Shown here: positions 38,001 through 53,289 of the stretch, piece by piece
How the letters are laid out: every line of letters begins with the position of its first letter
Numbering within the stretch: the first letter of the stretch is position 1
NCBI GenBank assembly: GCA_029706075.1
Contig: JAINUG010000015.1
Location: 4,548,154-4,612,153 of the forward strand
Source of the DNA: Aldrovandia affinis
Taxonomy: Eukaryota > Chordata > Actinopteri > Notacanthiformes > Halosauridae
Direction of reading: 5' to 3'
DNA length: 64,000 bases
Made by a program: the position numbers and the translations under genes
The notes under the pieces: model-generated
Told to the model about the DNA's origin: nothing
Seen by the model: only the letters and a program-made list of their open reading frames with translations
Database searches by the model: none

Positions 38001-39258
38001 TAAATCCATGGAAAGCTCGGAGCATCGATTTGCTCAGCGCAGTTCCCTGATGATGCCTGAGTGGTACATATAGCTTGTATCTCTATTTCATGCACGCAGT
38101 GCATTGTATGACAAACCTGAAAACTGCCACAAGGGTAAAGAAGAAGAAAAAAAAGACATTCTGGCGCATCAGTTTATTTATTTATTTTGTATTTATGTTT
38201 ACCACTATAGCTCTTGCATTTCCCTACGGAATATTAAACCTGTGGCTCTCATCATAAGTCCTGAGGCTAACCCCATCACCACCGCCCATTCCATCACTTT
38301 TATGAAGCATACCATTATCACCTAAACTCAAGAGCAGTTCAATCAACTCCATGATTGAAGAGTGCTTGCTTTACTGTTTGCTCTTTATCATTTGTCAGAA
38401 GATGAGCTCTGGGGCGTGACCCTCGCGGGACACCTGCGGCAAGCTGCCGGCATGGCGGGCCTACGCAGCGCTGTAATTGAGTGATGTCACAGAGAGAGGC
38501 CACGCGGGTCAGCTTACTCAATGCGAGTCGAAGCAAATCAGACGCCAACGCGGGCCACTCGTCCATGCATCATCACACGGGGCAAGCAGGTAGCTGATGC
38601 CACCCAATATTCGAGCATTTGTCTTCTTCGGTATCAATACCCACGAAGATGAGTCAACATTGCTATCGATCGTCTGCCAGTGGAAGTGGGCCCTCACAGA
38701 GCAGGGAGAATTGCACCTTCACCGCAGTGCTGTTAGTCCAGGGGTTATTATCAGTCTTATAGCTGCAGTGATCATGGTCTCCAGCAGTGCACTGGCACGG
38801 CACGGGAAATCGTCAGCGTGTCTCTGCTGACAATTGAGACATTTTTCATCAAACAGATGGACTAAAATCGTCTCACTTATTTTCCTCATGCCCAGGCTGC
38901 GCATGCACAGAATGCTATATTTGATCTGATGTAGTTAAGATATGTGCCACAGCACATGCATATGTTACAATACATGAGCCAAGTTTTCCAATTTTCCCTG
39001 CGGCTCAACCAAAAAAAAAAAAAGACTGACTAAAGAAGTACTCGTGTGCACAGCTTGATTTCAATACTGTTTGGTTTGATGTTTGCTCAGTGCAGGGGCA
39101 AAGAAATAAAATAAAGATATAAAATTCTGTGTAAAATGAAAGACCAAAAGCAAACATGGCAAGAGTACAGGGATAATGAAAGGGGAGGCATATTTGGCTA
39201 AATCTCTGGGGCTGTGAATCTGAGCATGTCAAGGACACCACACTGACTGCAGACCCTC

Positions 39259-39259
<1 letters not shown>
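35083..39259. other. Intergenic, AT-rich, no gene recognised
   Basis: Only short chance reading frames, none with a recognisable domain. There are AT-rich runs near 35160-35200 and 35560-35610. 37770-38090 and 38400-38580 are more complex; the latter contains GTAATTGAGTGATGTCACAG, which carries a CRE-like TGATGTCA. I see no RNA gene. Confidence 0.5.

Positions 39260-39296
<37 letters not shown>
39260..39296. repeat. (CA)n microsatellite
   Basis: About 18 CA units, nearly pure. Confidence 0.93.
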
Positions 39297-39297
<1 letters not shown>

Positions 39298-39299
39298 CC

Positions 39300-41085
39300 A
39301 CCACAGGGCTACCATGCCAAGCATCTTGCTATCTTAACAAAAAGGCCCACATTCAGATAATGTTGGTGATGGGATGGATTTGTCAATATCATCCCCAGTG
39401 TTGATCAGTTGGAATAAGTATGCATGCATAGTATGTATGAATTATTCATTGCTTCATTTGCTAATTTATCAGTTGAGGCCAAAGATAAATGTCTACTTCC
39501 AGGTGGAAAATGGCATTCTATTCTATACTTTAAGGAAAAGAGTTGAACAGCTAGCTGATTCAAAACTATAGCCCTCTGCTCCAAACACACTGGGACACTG
39601 AACACACTGTGGCTGCTTATCCTCACTAGCCCTCAACACAGCTATCTCATAATTGATTAACATGTGACATTTAGCTGTGCAGCAGACAGGCATAGGCAGC
39701 CTAAACAGATTGATTTGTCCTTCCTGAAACTTGGTATTCCAGTGCTTTCTGAAAGGGTGCCAAGGAGCTAATTTAAAGCGTAAATTCAGCTGGGTGTTGG
39801 AGAGAAGCAAAAGTAAGAGATAATGGATAGAGTGAGAGAATGCAAGAGGGGAGCTGAGAGTGAGAAAGAAAGAGACAGAGACAGAGAGAGCTCCCATCAG
39901 AACTCTAAAACAACAGTGTGTCTTCCTGAGGAATGGTACAATAAGGCTGGCCAGCCATGCGCACAGTCAAATCCCTCCTGAACGCCCGTCAGAGCCCAGC
40001 TTCCGCTTGGCTCAGAGACAGCGAGAGAAGGAGAAGGGGGAGAGAGGGAAAGTGAGGTGATGTGGATGAAGAGGCCATGGGAGACTGTAAATGGGCAGGA
40101 AGTTTGTTGACAAATTACTAGCTCATTTATTATGAACTATATTGAAACGTAGTAATGTAGCAGAGATAGCGAGAGAGGATGTAAATGGCCAAAGATTGTT
40201 TCAACATTTGTAATGATTGAACATGATTACATGAAAAGCAAACAATACACAATGATTTATTGATAATTGGGAATAGTAGATTAACGTTAGCCTATTTAAT
40301 TGTTAATGTGAGCTGATGTAGGCCAAATTTAGTTCAGGGTTTTGTTAATTTGCTCAGTTTTTTGGTGAAGTAGATATGGTTCCTTTTTGGTAAATAATTA
40401 TTAATGCTAGATAGCAATCTTCATCAAAGGAATTACATATTTTTAAAGCTCAAGGGGATCTAAAGTGAGATCGAACTTTGCTCAACTCTAGAAATGTAGG
40501 CAAAACGTATGGTGTCTTCAAAGTCATGAATAACGGTTGTTGGCTAGCCAGGTAAAACCACTCATTCTTGCTAGCTAGCATGATAGAATTCACTGGAACC
40601 AATGCCTACTTGTTTGCTTTTATTGCCGGGCTACTGGGCTCACTGTTCAGAATCAGAATTATTTAGCCAGGCCTTACAAGGAACTTTTATGCTGAACCAA
40701 AACAATAACAAGAGCTTAGAAAAAAATACAAAATAGTGTAATAAAAAATACTACCAATACTAAGTCTTATTTACAATACAATTGATACAATACAGTACAG
40801 TCAATACAAATCGATACAAAAAACAGATGATGGTTATGTCTCAGTTCTCTTCAAAAGAGCAGTTATACCCATTTTTATTTCATCAAAGAGTAGAGAAAAT
40901 GACTCTGCAAACAAGTCTTGTTTTCGTATTGTCATCTTCAGACAAAAGTGTAACGTTAGATCACATTATACCCATTTTAACAAACAGTGAAAGTGCATGC
41001 ACTCTTTGCTTCATCTTCTGCTGTTGTAGCACTCACTGTGAATCAAACATGCATGCACTCTTGCTTCTCTGCAGCTGTTGTGTGC
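39300..41085. other. Intergenic, no gene recognised
   Basis: AT-rich sequence with a small GA-rich purine stretch at 39830-39890 and another at 40020-40055. No coding signal; nothing else stands out. Confidence 0.5.
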
Positions 41086-41086
41086 A

Positions 41087-41203
41087 CTGTGTTCAAAACC
41101 GTTCCCTATTCCCTAAATAGTGCACTATATAGTGTGTTTGCCAATTTGTTCAACACACTATATAGTGCACTATTTAGGGAATAGGGAACGGTTTCAAACA
41201 CAG
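41087..41203. mobile_element. Palindromic hairpin MITE (52-bp arms)
   Basis: The left arm 41087-41138 and right arm 41152-41203 are inverted copies with two mismatches, separated by 13 nt. Each arm includes CCGTTCCCTATTCCCTAAAT and TAGTGCACTATATAGTG. The near-identity of the arms suggests recent insertion or hairpin-templated correction. Similar foldback repeats are frequent in fish; the superfamily is not assigned. Confidence 0.85.
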
Positions 41204-41947
41204 CCCTAGACTGTTCCTCTAGTTCAGAGAAGACACATAGTTGCACTGATGGCTGAACAAAAGAGAAGCATAATTTGGAGTTATTTCACAGCTGAAACTT
41301 GGAGCTGCAACAGAAAAGAAGGGAGGAGGAGGAGGGAAATACCCCAGCAGCCAGACCCGCTAGACAAACAGAGTTCACTGGCAGTCTTTTCAGAGAGGCA
41401 AGGAATATCCAGGTATATAGTAGTGAAATTAATATTTTAGTCAAATTGGATCTTCAGCGTTGGTTAATGTTACATTTTCAAACGGTAATTGGTTATCATT
41501 AGCGGTTACTGTAGCAGACTATATTCAGATGTCCACATAATATATTCATTCCATTGAAACTTATCTAAATGCATTAATTTAATGGAATTGAAAAAAATAA
41601 TATCCCTCTGTCACACGCCACGTGACAAACCCTGAACGGGAACAGAGCAGACTGGAGACACGGAGTGGAGTTGTCGGTCTATGGACCGGATTTTATTTAT
41701 TTAGTAGGTTTAGTAGTATATTTAGTAGTAGCAGGTTAACATATAACAAAGACCAACACAAACACAACCACAAAATCTTCACCCAACTCGCCGCGAAGCT
41801 TTCGGGTAAAAACAACGAACTAAAATAACAAACTAAAATAACCAAAACTACGGGACACCGCGCCTCTTCTTCCGGAGTTCCCCTGGAACCTCCCCAGGCA
41901 CACACATATCCAGTGACCTTTCAAGTGCTTCCCACACCCATGCATAC

Positions 41948-42119
41948 TGAGACACTCAAACTTTACAGTTCGAGTTCTCTTACCCATTCATACAGAGACA
42001 CTCCCCACAGTGAGAGTTTTCTGGCAACCAGCCCAGAGACACCATCCACTCTTCCAGTGAGAGTTCTCGGGCTGTTGCCCAGAAACACTCTCCACTGCCC
42101 GAGTGCGAGCTCTCTTTCA
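41948..42119 (+). repeat. Degenerate ~41-46-bp tandem repeat, 4 units
   Basis: Units begin near 41948, 41994, 42035 and 42081. Each starts AGA(G/A)ACAC and includes (C)AGT(G/T)(A/C)GAGTTCTC or a close form. It sits within a 41610-42130 block that looks like part of a larger unidentified repeat. Confidence 0.6.
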
Positions 42120-42839
42120 CTAAAACCGAGGGCGAGAACCTAAAAAGAAATGCTTAATGTTTGGCCAATCATTTGGTGGTAATGGAAATGTATTCAGAAG
42201 TAGCCTATTAATGATACATTCACCTCTTAAATCATGACACATTGCTCTCCCCTACATGAAAGTACATTAATCGCTTTTAATAATAAAAAGGATTGGTATC
42301 GGTATTGGTGATTCTGGCCCTGGTATTACTTGGTGAGTAATATAACCAAACATACTGTGAGAAATACTGTTCTTCCTCAAATTCGAACTGTAACTGGAGA
42401 TATATGGACTTCCACTTTGCATATATAAAATCAGACGTAAAGTTAAACCAAAAAAGAACAATGGTCTATGTAAGAGGTGAGTATGATTCATATACTTTTC
42501 AAATGAAATGGTTTATGTACTGTAAAAAAAAAGAAATTATTGATTATCTGAAAATCTTGGGATTTCTTGCCACTGATCAACACAAAATACTGTACAATAT
42601 CAAATAATAATAATAAAAACTCTATAAAGTTTTTTGTTAATTAATTACAAATAAAACAGACAATAATTGATTTCATAAGTATTCACCCCTTTTTCTAAGA
42701 AAGACCCAATTAAACTGGTGCAATCAATTGTCTTCAGAAGTGACATCATTATTTAATTGGAATCCACCTGTGTACAATTAAAAATGTAAAATTAAATACA
42801 CCTATCTGTGAGAGGTCCCACAGTTGGTTAGTGCATTTC

Positions 42840-43830
42840 AAAACAAGAGCTTCATCATGAAGACCAAAGAACATTCAAAGCAAATCTGAGAAAGGTTTTT
42901 CATAAGCACCAATCATGGGAAAGATTTAAAAGACTTTGAATATCCCCTGAAGCACAGTTAAGTCAATCATAAGGAAATGGAGAGAATATGGTACAACTGT
43001 GAATCTGCTTAGAACAGGTTGTCCTCCAAAACTGAGCATCCGTGTGAGAAGGGCACTTGTTAGGGAGGCCACCAAGAGGCCTATGGCAACTCTGACAGAG
43101 TTACAGATGGAGGGAATTTTTTTTACTAACCTTTTCCTTCCGGGTGTTACAGGTAATGCAGCTGCCAACAATGATGTTTATTGCTGTATTACTGCACTGA
43201 TCACTTGCGCGAACAATGATTGATCATACCATGTATTAATGCACATCTTGTACGTCACTCTTGGATAAGAGTGTCTGCTAAATGCTTTACAACAAACAAT
43301 TAAATTTAAAGGTGGAAGAAACTGTCCATGGAACAACAATTGCCTGGGCGCTTCACAAATCTGTGCTTTATGGGAGATTCTATGGTCTGATAAGGCCAAG
43401 ATCTAAGTTTTTGGCCTCAACGTTAGGCGCTATGTTAGCCTAACACTGCGCATTATCCCAAGAACACTATCCCTACTGTGAAACATGGTGTCGGAAGCCT
43501 AATGCTATGGGGATACTTCTCTGCTTCAGGGACTGGAAAACTTGGCAAAACAGAGGGCAAAATGGATGGCACAAGATCTTGAAGGAAAACCTGCAGTCTG
43601 CAGCAGACCTGGGACTTGGGAGAAGATTTATATTCCAGCAGGACAATGACCCAAAGCATGAAGCAAATTCCACATTGGAGTGGTTTAAAAACAAAAAATA
43701 TATATGTCCTGGAGTTTCCCAGTCAAAGCCCAGACCTCAATCCCATTGAGAATCTGTGGAAAGATTTTAAAATTGCTGTTCACCACCATCCACCATCCAA
43801 CCTGATGGAGCTCGAGCAATTTTGTAAAGA
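42840..43830 (+). pseudogene. Tc1 transposase pseudogene, frameshifted and interrupted
   Basis: Fragments in order: the helix-turn-helix region near 42999-43110 (RVRRALVREATKRPM, TLTELQ), the central region after 43310, then the DDE part with [11 protein letters not shown] (second Asp) near 43630 and NPIENLW (third acidic residue) near 43740. These last two motifs lie in different frames, with the shift near 43695-43710. Together with the insertion at 43117-43310, this makes it non-functional. Confidence 0.85.
43117..43310 (+). mobile_element. Nested SINE-like insertion within Tc1 element 2
   Basis: The Tc1 sequence breaks off after GAGTTACAGATGGAG and resumes at GGAAGAAACTGTCCATGG. Between them is about 195 bp ending in TTGTACGTCACTCTTGG and ATAAGAGTGTCTGCTAAATG, the well-known tail of tRNA-derived fish SINEs. 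The head is degenerate. The insertion post-dates the Tc1 copy. Confidence 0.7.
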
Positions 43831-43905
43831 AGAATCAATTATTGTCTGTTTTTTTTATTTGTAATTAATTAAGAAAAAGCTTTAGAGTTGTTTATTTTAT
43901 TTTAT

Positions 43906-48264
<4,359 letters not shown>

Positions 48265-48420
48265 TTTCTTTATTTACTCAATTCAACTGTGCAATTATTA
48301 CATAGCTAGATTTAACAAGTTCAATTAGGAATTTGGCCAGGACACAGGGGAACCTTCTCCTCTTTTCAATATGTGCTATAGGATCTTTAATGACCACAGC
48401 GAGTCTGGACCTCAGTTTCT
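48265..48420 (-). mobile_element. Interspersed-repeat 3' fragment (possibly LINE/L2 type)
   Basis: Read on the minus strand it has GTCATTAAAGATCC(T)ATAGCAC, then GTGTCCTGGCCAAATTCC. This matches, from memory, the 3' part of an interspersed repeat abundant in fish genomes. Diverged copy; class assigned with low certainty. Confidence 0.5.
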
Positions 48421-49552
48421 TAAATACGGGGCTCCTCCTGGGCAATGGGCAATTCTCAACCAGTGTGCCGTCAATACATCCCAATTGTGCCCTGAAATGA
48501 GGCAGTATTTTAGATTATTTTTCATTTCAATTAAAAACTTATCTAAGCAAGTCTCAAAATCGCACAAAAAAATTGGCAATTAAGCAAGCCTACATTCATT
48601 ATATTAATATAATCCGCTTAAACAAAACACATTGTCGAAAGAGATCCATTCTCTTCAAAATATCAAGCACTTGTCACTGTACACAGATTTCCTTGGTCAC
48701 CATAGTAACCTGACAAACCTAATGGTACCATTTAGCAATAAAAAAGTCAAGCTAAAGCTAAAGATATCTCCGAACTAAAAATAAAAAAGAACATTTTCAA
48801 GATCCGGCATTCACAAACATTAATATATTCGGCTAAGAAGAAAATTAACATCAACCATCAAGGGTCTTTCATAGACATTGCAGTTGCTACATTTACATTT
48901 GCTTAAATTTATGTGACTTTAGAATGTTGATTCACGAAAGCACACGCTGTGCCTTCCAATGCCTAGAAACGAGCACTGTACACATAAAAAATTAAGTTAT
49001 TTGACATTATAAAACCCTCAACCTTGGCGTTTTACTAAGTTGGCATTTCAGGAAAACGTGAAGCGACTTGACAAGATGGGAAAATGGAAACAGTTGTAGT
49101 TTCCCCATATACAGGTCCTCAGATTAAGACCTTGCATAGTGGTGGCACATCCTGGGAGTGACATCACTGTGATACGAATGAATAGCATTGAAATCCCCTT
49201 TCATGTTTACAGTCCATGCAGCTACTAATCAGCATGGTAACCTGCATAATGTCCATGGCCTAACACAACATTCAGTGGTAAACCTATATAATCTTGCAAT
49301 GCATTGTGCTTGTGTTAACATTAATGTACTTGGTTTATGTGGTTTCTCTGTTTGGTTTATAATGTTTTTGATTATATAGCCTTTGTGGGCTATATACTTG
49401 TGGGCTTCAACTCAGTTGAAGAAAATAAGAGATGTGCCTCATAGTTTTCCGCCCTGTTTTATCCTACCTTATTGTGTCCAAATCGCACGACAGCATTGTT
49501 TTTCTTTTGACATGGTTCAGAGGCAAGAATGTCTCTTTCTGACCAACACCAC
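48421..49552. other. Intergenic, no gene recognised
   Basis: AT-rich, no coding signal and no repeat recognised. Confidence 0.5.
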
Positions 49553-49680
49553 ATCCGGCAGTATCCCGACTTTCCCAGGAGGTCTCCCACCCGAGTACTA
49601 ACCGAACTCAGCCCAGCTCAGCTTCAGCAATAGAAGAGGACAAGTGTGTGGGTAGCGTGGCTGCTGGCGTGCTCTTTGAA
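49553..49680 (-). pseudogene. 5S rRNA-derived fragment (pseudogene or 5S-SINE)
   Basis: The reverse complement of 49553-49630 reads GAAGCTGAGCTGGGC, then GGTTAGTACTCGGGTGGGAG and ACC(T)CCTGGGAA. This closely parallels 5S rRNA GAAGCTAAGCAGGGT, GGTTAGTACTTGGATGGGAG and ACCGCCTGGGAA, including box A, the intermediate element and the start of box C. Upstream on that strand, GAGCACGCC near 49670 recalls the 5S 5' half, but the sequence between is altered. It is degenerate, so an active 5S gene is unlikely. A 5S-derived SINE is possible. Confidence 0.75.
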
Positions 49681-49689
49681 TCACAGCAC

Positions 49690-51439
49690 TCATCCTCCGG
49701 TGCCTTTAAGACAGAAATATTCCTAACAAGGTCCTGCTTACAAAGAACCCGTATACATTTTAAATCATGCATTCCCAGACACGTGTGCCATATAGGGAGA
49801 GACACGCAGCTGTCGGTTGAAATAGCAGATGGAACGGTGCAACGGTCACCTCTGGAATCAGCGGAGCTGCCAGGCGAACGGCGAGGTTTTCTTTATCACT
49901 TTGGCTTTTGTTGTCATTAATGGGCGGAGGACACGCATGACAATGATTCCTGTCCCATTTCCATGCTGATTGACTTCATTAGTCAGCCAGATTAAATATT
50001 TATAGGGTCCCACAGGAGCCGCGAGGGTTGAAACAGGGGAGGAGCGAGGCAGGCAGGCAAAGGCAGAGACCGCGGTCTACAACAGGACGGGAACGAATGA
50101 GGCACACTTGCATTGATTGCAATTACCCCGCGGGGTCGGCGGCTGCACATTCCGCGCGAGAGGGCCGCCCAAGCCACTCCATCATTGAATGTGCACCTCT
50201 TATACGCCGTGATTAGAGGGCAGGACGGTGACCCGTCGTGGCAGACGAACAGAAATTGTCATCTTCTCCTTGATGCCTTTGAACCGTTGCCTTTTATCTT
50301 CTCGGGTGTCAAAAGCGTCAAATCTCCGGCGCGCCGCTGGCTGCCTGGACCAGACAGGCCACCACGATGACGCGTTCGCAGTGATGTGGAGCTCGACACA
50401 AGACGCTAACAACCTTCGGGGTCATTTCCCCTCCCTCCCTGCCCCATCTCGCACACCGTCTGTGGACAGACTGTCTGAGTGTCCATTTGGGGGGCGACGA
50501 TGCAGTGGACTGCCAAAGCGCACAACCACCAAGAGCTGGGCTCACAAAGTGGTGATAAATGTGGAGATTGGAATTTCGTTGGAGCTTGAACTGGACCCCA
50601 GACGTGCAGTTCCATAAATAGCCATCGCGCAAGGAGAAGACCTCATCTTGTACACAGGGAGTGTGTGTTTAACCCCACTCACACTGCACTCACACCTTTT
50701 TGCCAGCTTGCCACACCAAAGGAGCCACCTTAATTTCTGTGTGAATGCTGTCTATCCGCAAACCCGCTGGTATCCAGCCACCTTTTTGAAGCCACCTTTC
50801 ACGCTGCCTAGCCAGTGATTTTTCCTTGCCTCTGAGCTATGGCTGGTGCAGTGTTCATTGTGCTGGTGAATCACCGTCATTTGTACCACGTGCACACTGG
50901 TGCATAATGTGGTTCATCGCAGATACCAGGCGGCTCTGCCAATCACAGAGGTCAAATACGCTTTCTTTCTTCCTCGGCTACCAATCTCTCCCATTTATTT
51001 GGTTAGCAATCGCAGCACAGATATTACATTAGCTGCTGTTTAATGGTATCTGACAGCCTTTTCCTCCTCCATAACATACCACAATCACCTCTGCATCTGC
51101 TGCACTCAATATTAACAGCTGCTCTTGTAGTAAGCTAGATATTAGTATTCGGTATTCAGTCGTCCCTCTCATCATGGTACACATTATGAAAAATAATATA
51201 AAAATGAAATTTTTTGAAAGCTGCAAACCTTTTGGGCTGGATTTCATTTTTGCCTTGAGTGGTTAATTAAGTTAATATATCCATTTTTCTATTTATTCTA
51301 TTCTTGTATTATCAAAAGCTTCCATAGTAAAAGGTTTATGCAAGTGTAATGAACAACCTGAACATAACTGACATACTGGAAATTAGAAGGTGCTAATACA
51401 GTCTTCAAACTAAAGACAGCTTTGTGAATGGCCGAATGG
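49690..51439. other. Intergenic, no gene recognised; includes a complex block
   Basis: 49880-50240 is non-repetitive, with GCTGATTGACTTCATTAGTC and AGATTAAATATTTATAGGG, consistent with a conserved non-coding element (homeodomain/PBX-like TGATTGAC). 50240-50640 is GC-rich without a credible gene. The remainder is AT-rich and unremarkable. Confidence 0.4.
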
Positions 51440-51499
51440 GAACGTGCCAGTCATTGGCTTGTGTTTAGGCCTCACCAGTCTCTGGAGCGAAAAGTGACC

Positions 51500-51552
51500 T
51501 TTTTGGAGGCATCACTTTTACCTGGTTAAATAAAGGTTAAATTAAAAAATAT
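51500..51552 (+). mobile_element. Interspersed-repeat 3' tail
   Basis: ACCTGGTTAAATAAAGGTTA followed by an A/T-rich tail is a typical 3' end of a fish retroposon. The body is not recognised upstream, so the copy is probably 5'-truncated. Confidence 0.5.
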
Positions 51553-51840
51553 TAAAAAATCTTGCATATTTGGGGTTGACCACTTGCATCCTAAGATCAA
51601 TATTAATTTGAAATGTGCGATTCTAACCACACAGTGTTGTTGTCAAAGGAATCATCCATTTCTCCCTATGCCTGAGTTTGTAGGGTTAACTGGGGAATGT
51701 AAGATGCACAACTCAACATAAAACACAGTGCCACATGTGTGCCAGAATGCTTGCATCTCTCCCTCTCCCCTCTCTCTCGACCTCCCCTCGGGCTGCAGGG
51801 TACAGCTGCACAGTCCTGTAGAGGACACAGCCGGAGGAAT

Positions 51841-51872
51841 GGGGGGGGGGGGGGGATGGGGAAGGGGGGGGA
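51841..51872. repeat. Poly-G / G-rich run
   Basis: 15 consecutive G, then ATGGGGAA and GGGGGGGG. It is a potential G-quadruplex on the + strand and difficult to sequence accurately. Confidence 0.85.
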
Positions 51873-52197
51873 GTTGCTGCCCACGCATGTGGGTATGCAC
51901 ACCACGGTCATTGTGAACCTCATATCTGAATCCATTTTTGCAAGAAACCCTTTCTTGGCTACCATGATAAACACGCCGGCACCTGGGAGAAAGACTATCC
52001 CAGCTCGTGTGGGAGCTCACTATGGAGATGTAGAGATGCCAGCGGCTGCAGGGATCGAGAACGCCAGCCTCCTGCTGCCAACTGATAACAAAACAAACAA
52101 ATGCATGAACCGATTCTCTGCGTCTCTTCTCCAAAAACGGAGCATTTCCCATTCCCCATTCGTGTCCTGTTTTCACAAATGCAACGACTGTTTGTGG

Positions 52198-52345
52198 ACC
52201 CACACACACACACCCACACACTCAGTCTCATATGCTCAAGTGCACACACGCGCGTGCCGCACACACACACAAACACACACACACATGCAAACCTATATAC
52301 TCATGCGAGTGCACACGCGCACGAGTGCACGCGCGCATGCACGCA
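52198..52345. repeat. Interrupted CA / CG-CA microsatellite
   Basis: Two CA-rich segments (52200-52222, 52240-52288) and a GCGCACGAGTGCACGCGCGC segment near 52313-52345. The alternating purine-pyrimidine sequence is Z-DNA-prone. Confidence 0.85.
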
Positions 52346-52559
52346 CAGATGGGTGTTTACCACCAGCAGTTGCAACCTCAGGGCATCCTGTCATTTGAGT
52401 GACATACTCCTCAGAGACTCTTCAGGTCTCCCAAGTGCTGCAGCAGTGCCTTCCAGTAATGTTCTCCCTCTCCTTTCAGCCTCCCGAGGGGGCCGCAGTG
52501 GAATCGAGGGGCAGAGCACCGCGGCAGGTAGCAGTGCGTTAATCAGCTGTGGCAGCTCG

Positions 52560-52860
52560 TTAGGTAAATAAAGAGGTTTCGTTAAATGGAGATTAAGGCA
52601 CTGATTGTTCTGAGCTGCGTGTTTGTCTCCTCAAAGCCGACAGATCCCCTTGGAAAGATCCCTCTTTCTCGACCTTATTCATTAGAGAGGAGATGTGCGA
52701 TAGAGCCGGGGAAATTAGATTCACTGACATCCTGCTAATTGAGTCATCTCCCCTGTGCCTGGCCAGGCTGCCTACTTTTAATTAGCAACTAATCAAATCA
52801 ATATGGTGTCTGCTGACTAGAGAAGGGGGCATCTTGATTGCAGCCCCGAATCACAGTGAC
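52560..52860. promoter_or_regulatory. Possible conserved non-coding element
   Basis: Complex block with CTTTTAATTAGCAACTAATC, AATCAATATGG, GCTAATTGAGTCATC and GGGGAAATTAGATTC. Its many TAAT/AATTAG cores in mixed-composition sequence are typical of developmental enhancers. Not tested. Confidence 0.3.
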
Positions 52861-53240
52861 CCCTGACCTTTACCCAGAAGCCATCTTTGGAGCTGGGGGG
52901 GAGGTTTTGGAATTGCAAATGCTTAACTTGGGTTCAGCACTGTACATTCAATTTCAATTCACAATTGCAGTTTTTTTTGTACATACTCATGTTTGTGGAG
53001 AAAATAGGATTGGAAATTGAGCTTTTACAAGCTGGTACAGTACATTGGAATACAAGAATATCGTGTATATTGTAAGAATATAGTGCATCACAAAAAGCCG
53101 TCAAGGTGTCAATATCTGAGGAAAGAGATAACAAAATGCTGAGCCTGCCAGACCTTCCGCTTCTTGGAAAGACTTGTCACTACGAGCTGGGTGCCATGTG
53201 AAGGATTCACATGTGCACGTATTACGGAGAGAAGGCTCAC

Positions 53241-53288
53241 GCTCGCGCACGCGCACACACACACACACACACGTCTGCACACACAGTA
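53241..53288. repeat. CG-CA / (CA)n microsatellite
   Basis: CTCGCGCACGCGCACACAC-type run; the CA core is about 20 bp. Confidence 0.85.
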
Positions 53289-53289
53289 A

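Larger units (their letters stand above)
42552..43905 (+). mobile_element. Tc1/mariner-type element 2, truncated ends, with insertion
   Basis: The left part begins near TTGGGATTTCTTGCCACTGA and includes CATAAGTATTCACCCC. The right part has ATTATTGTCTG and ATTTGTAATTAATTAAG as in element 1. The outer terminal repeats are incomplete on both sides. The body holds a broken transposase gene interrupted by a foreign segment at about 43117-43310. Orientation is opposite to the element at 34124-35080; the two belong to the same or a closely related family. Confidence 0.85.
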
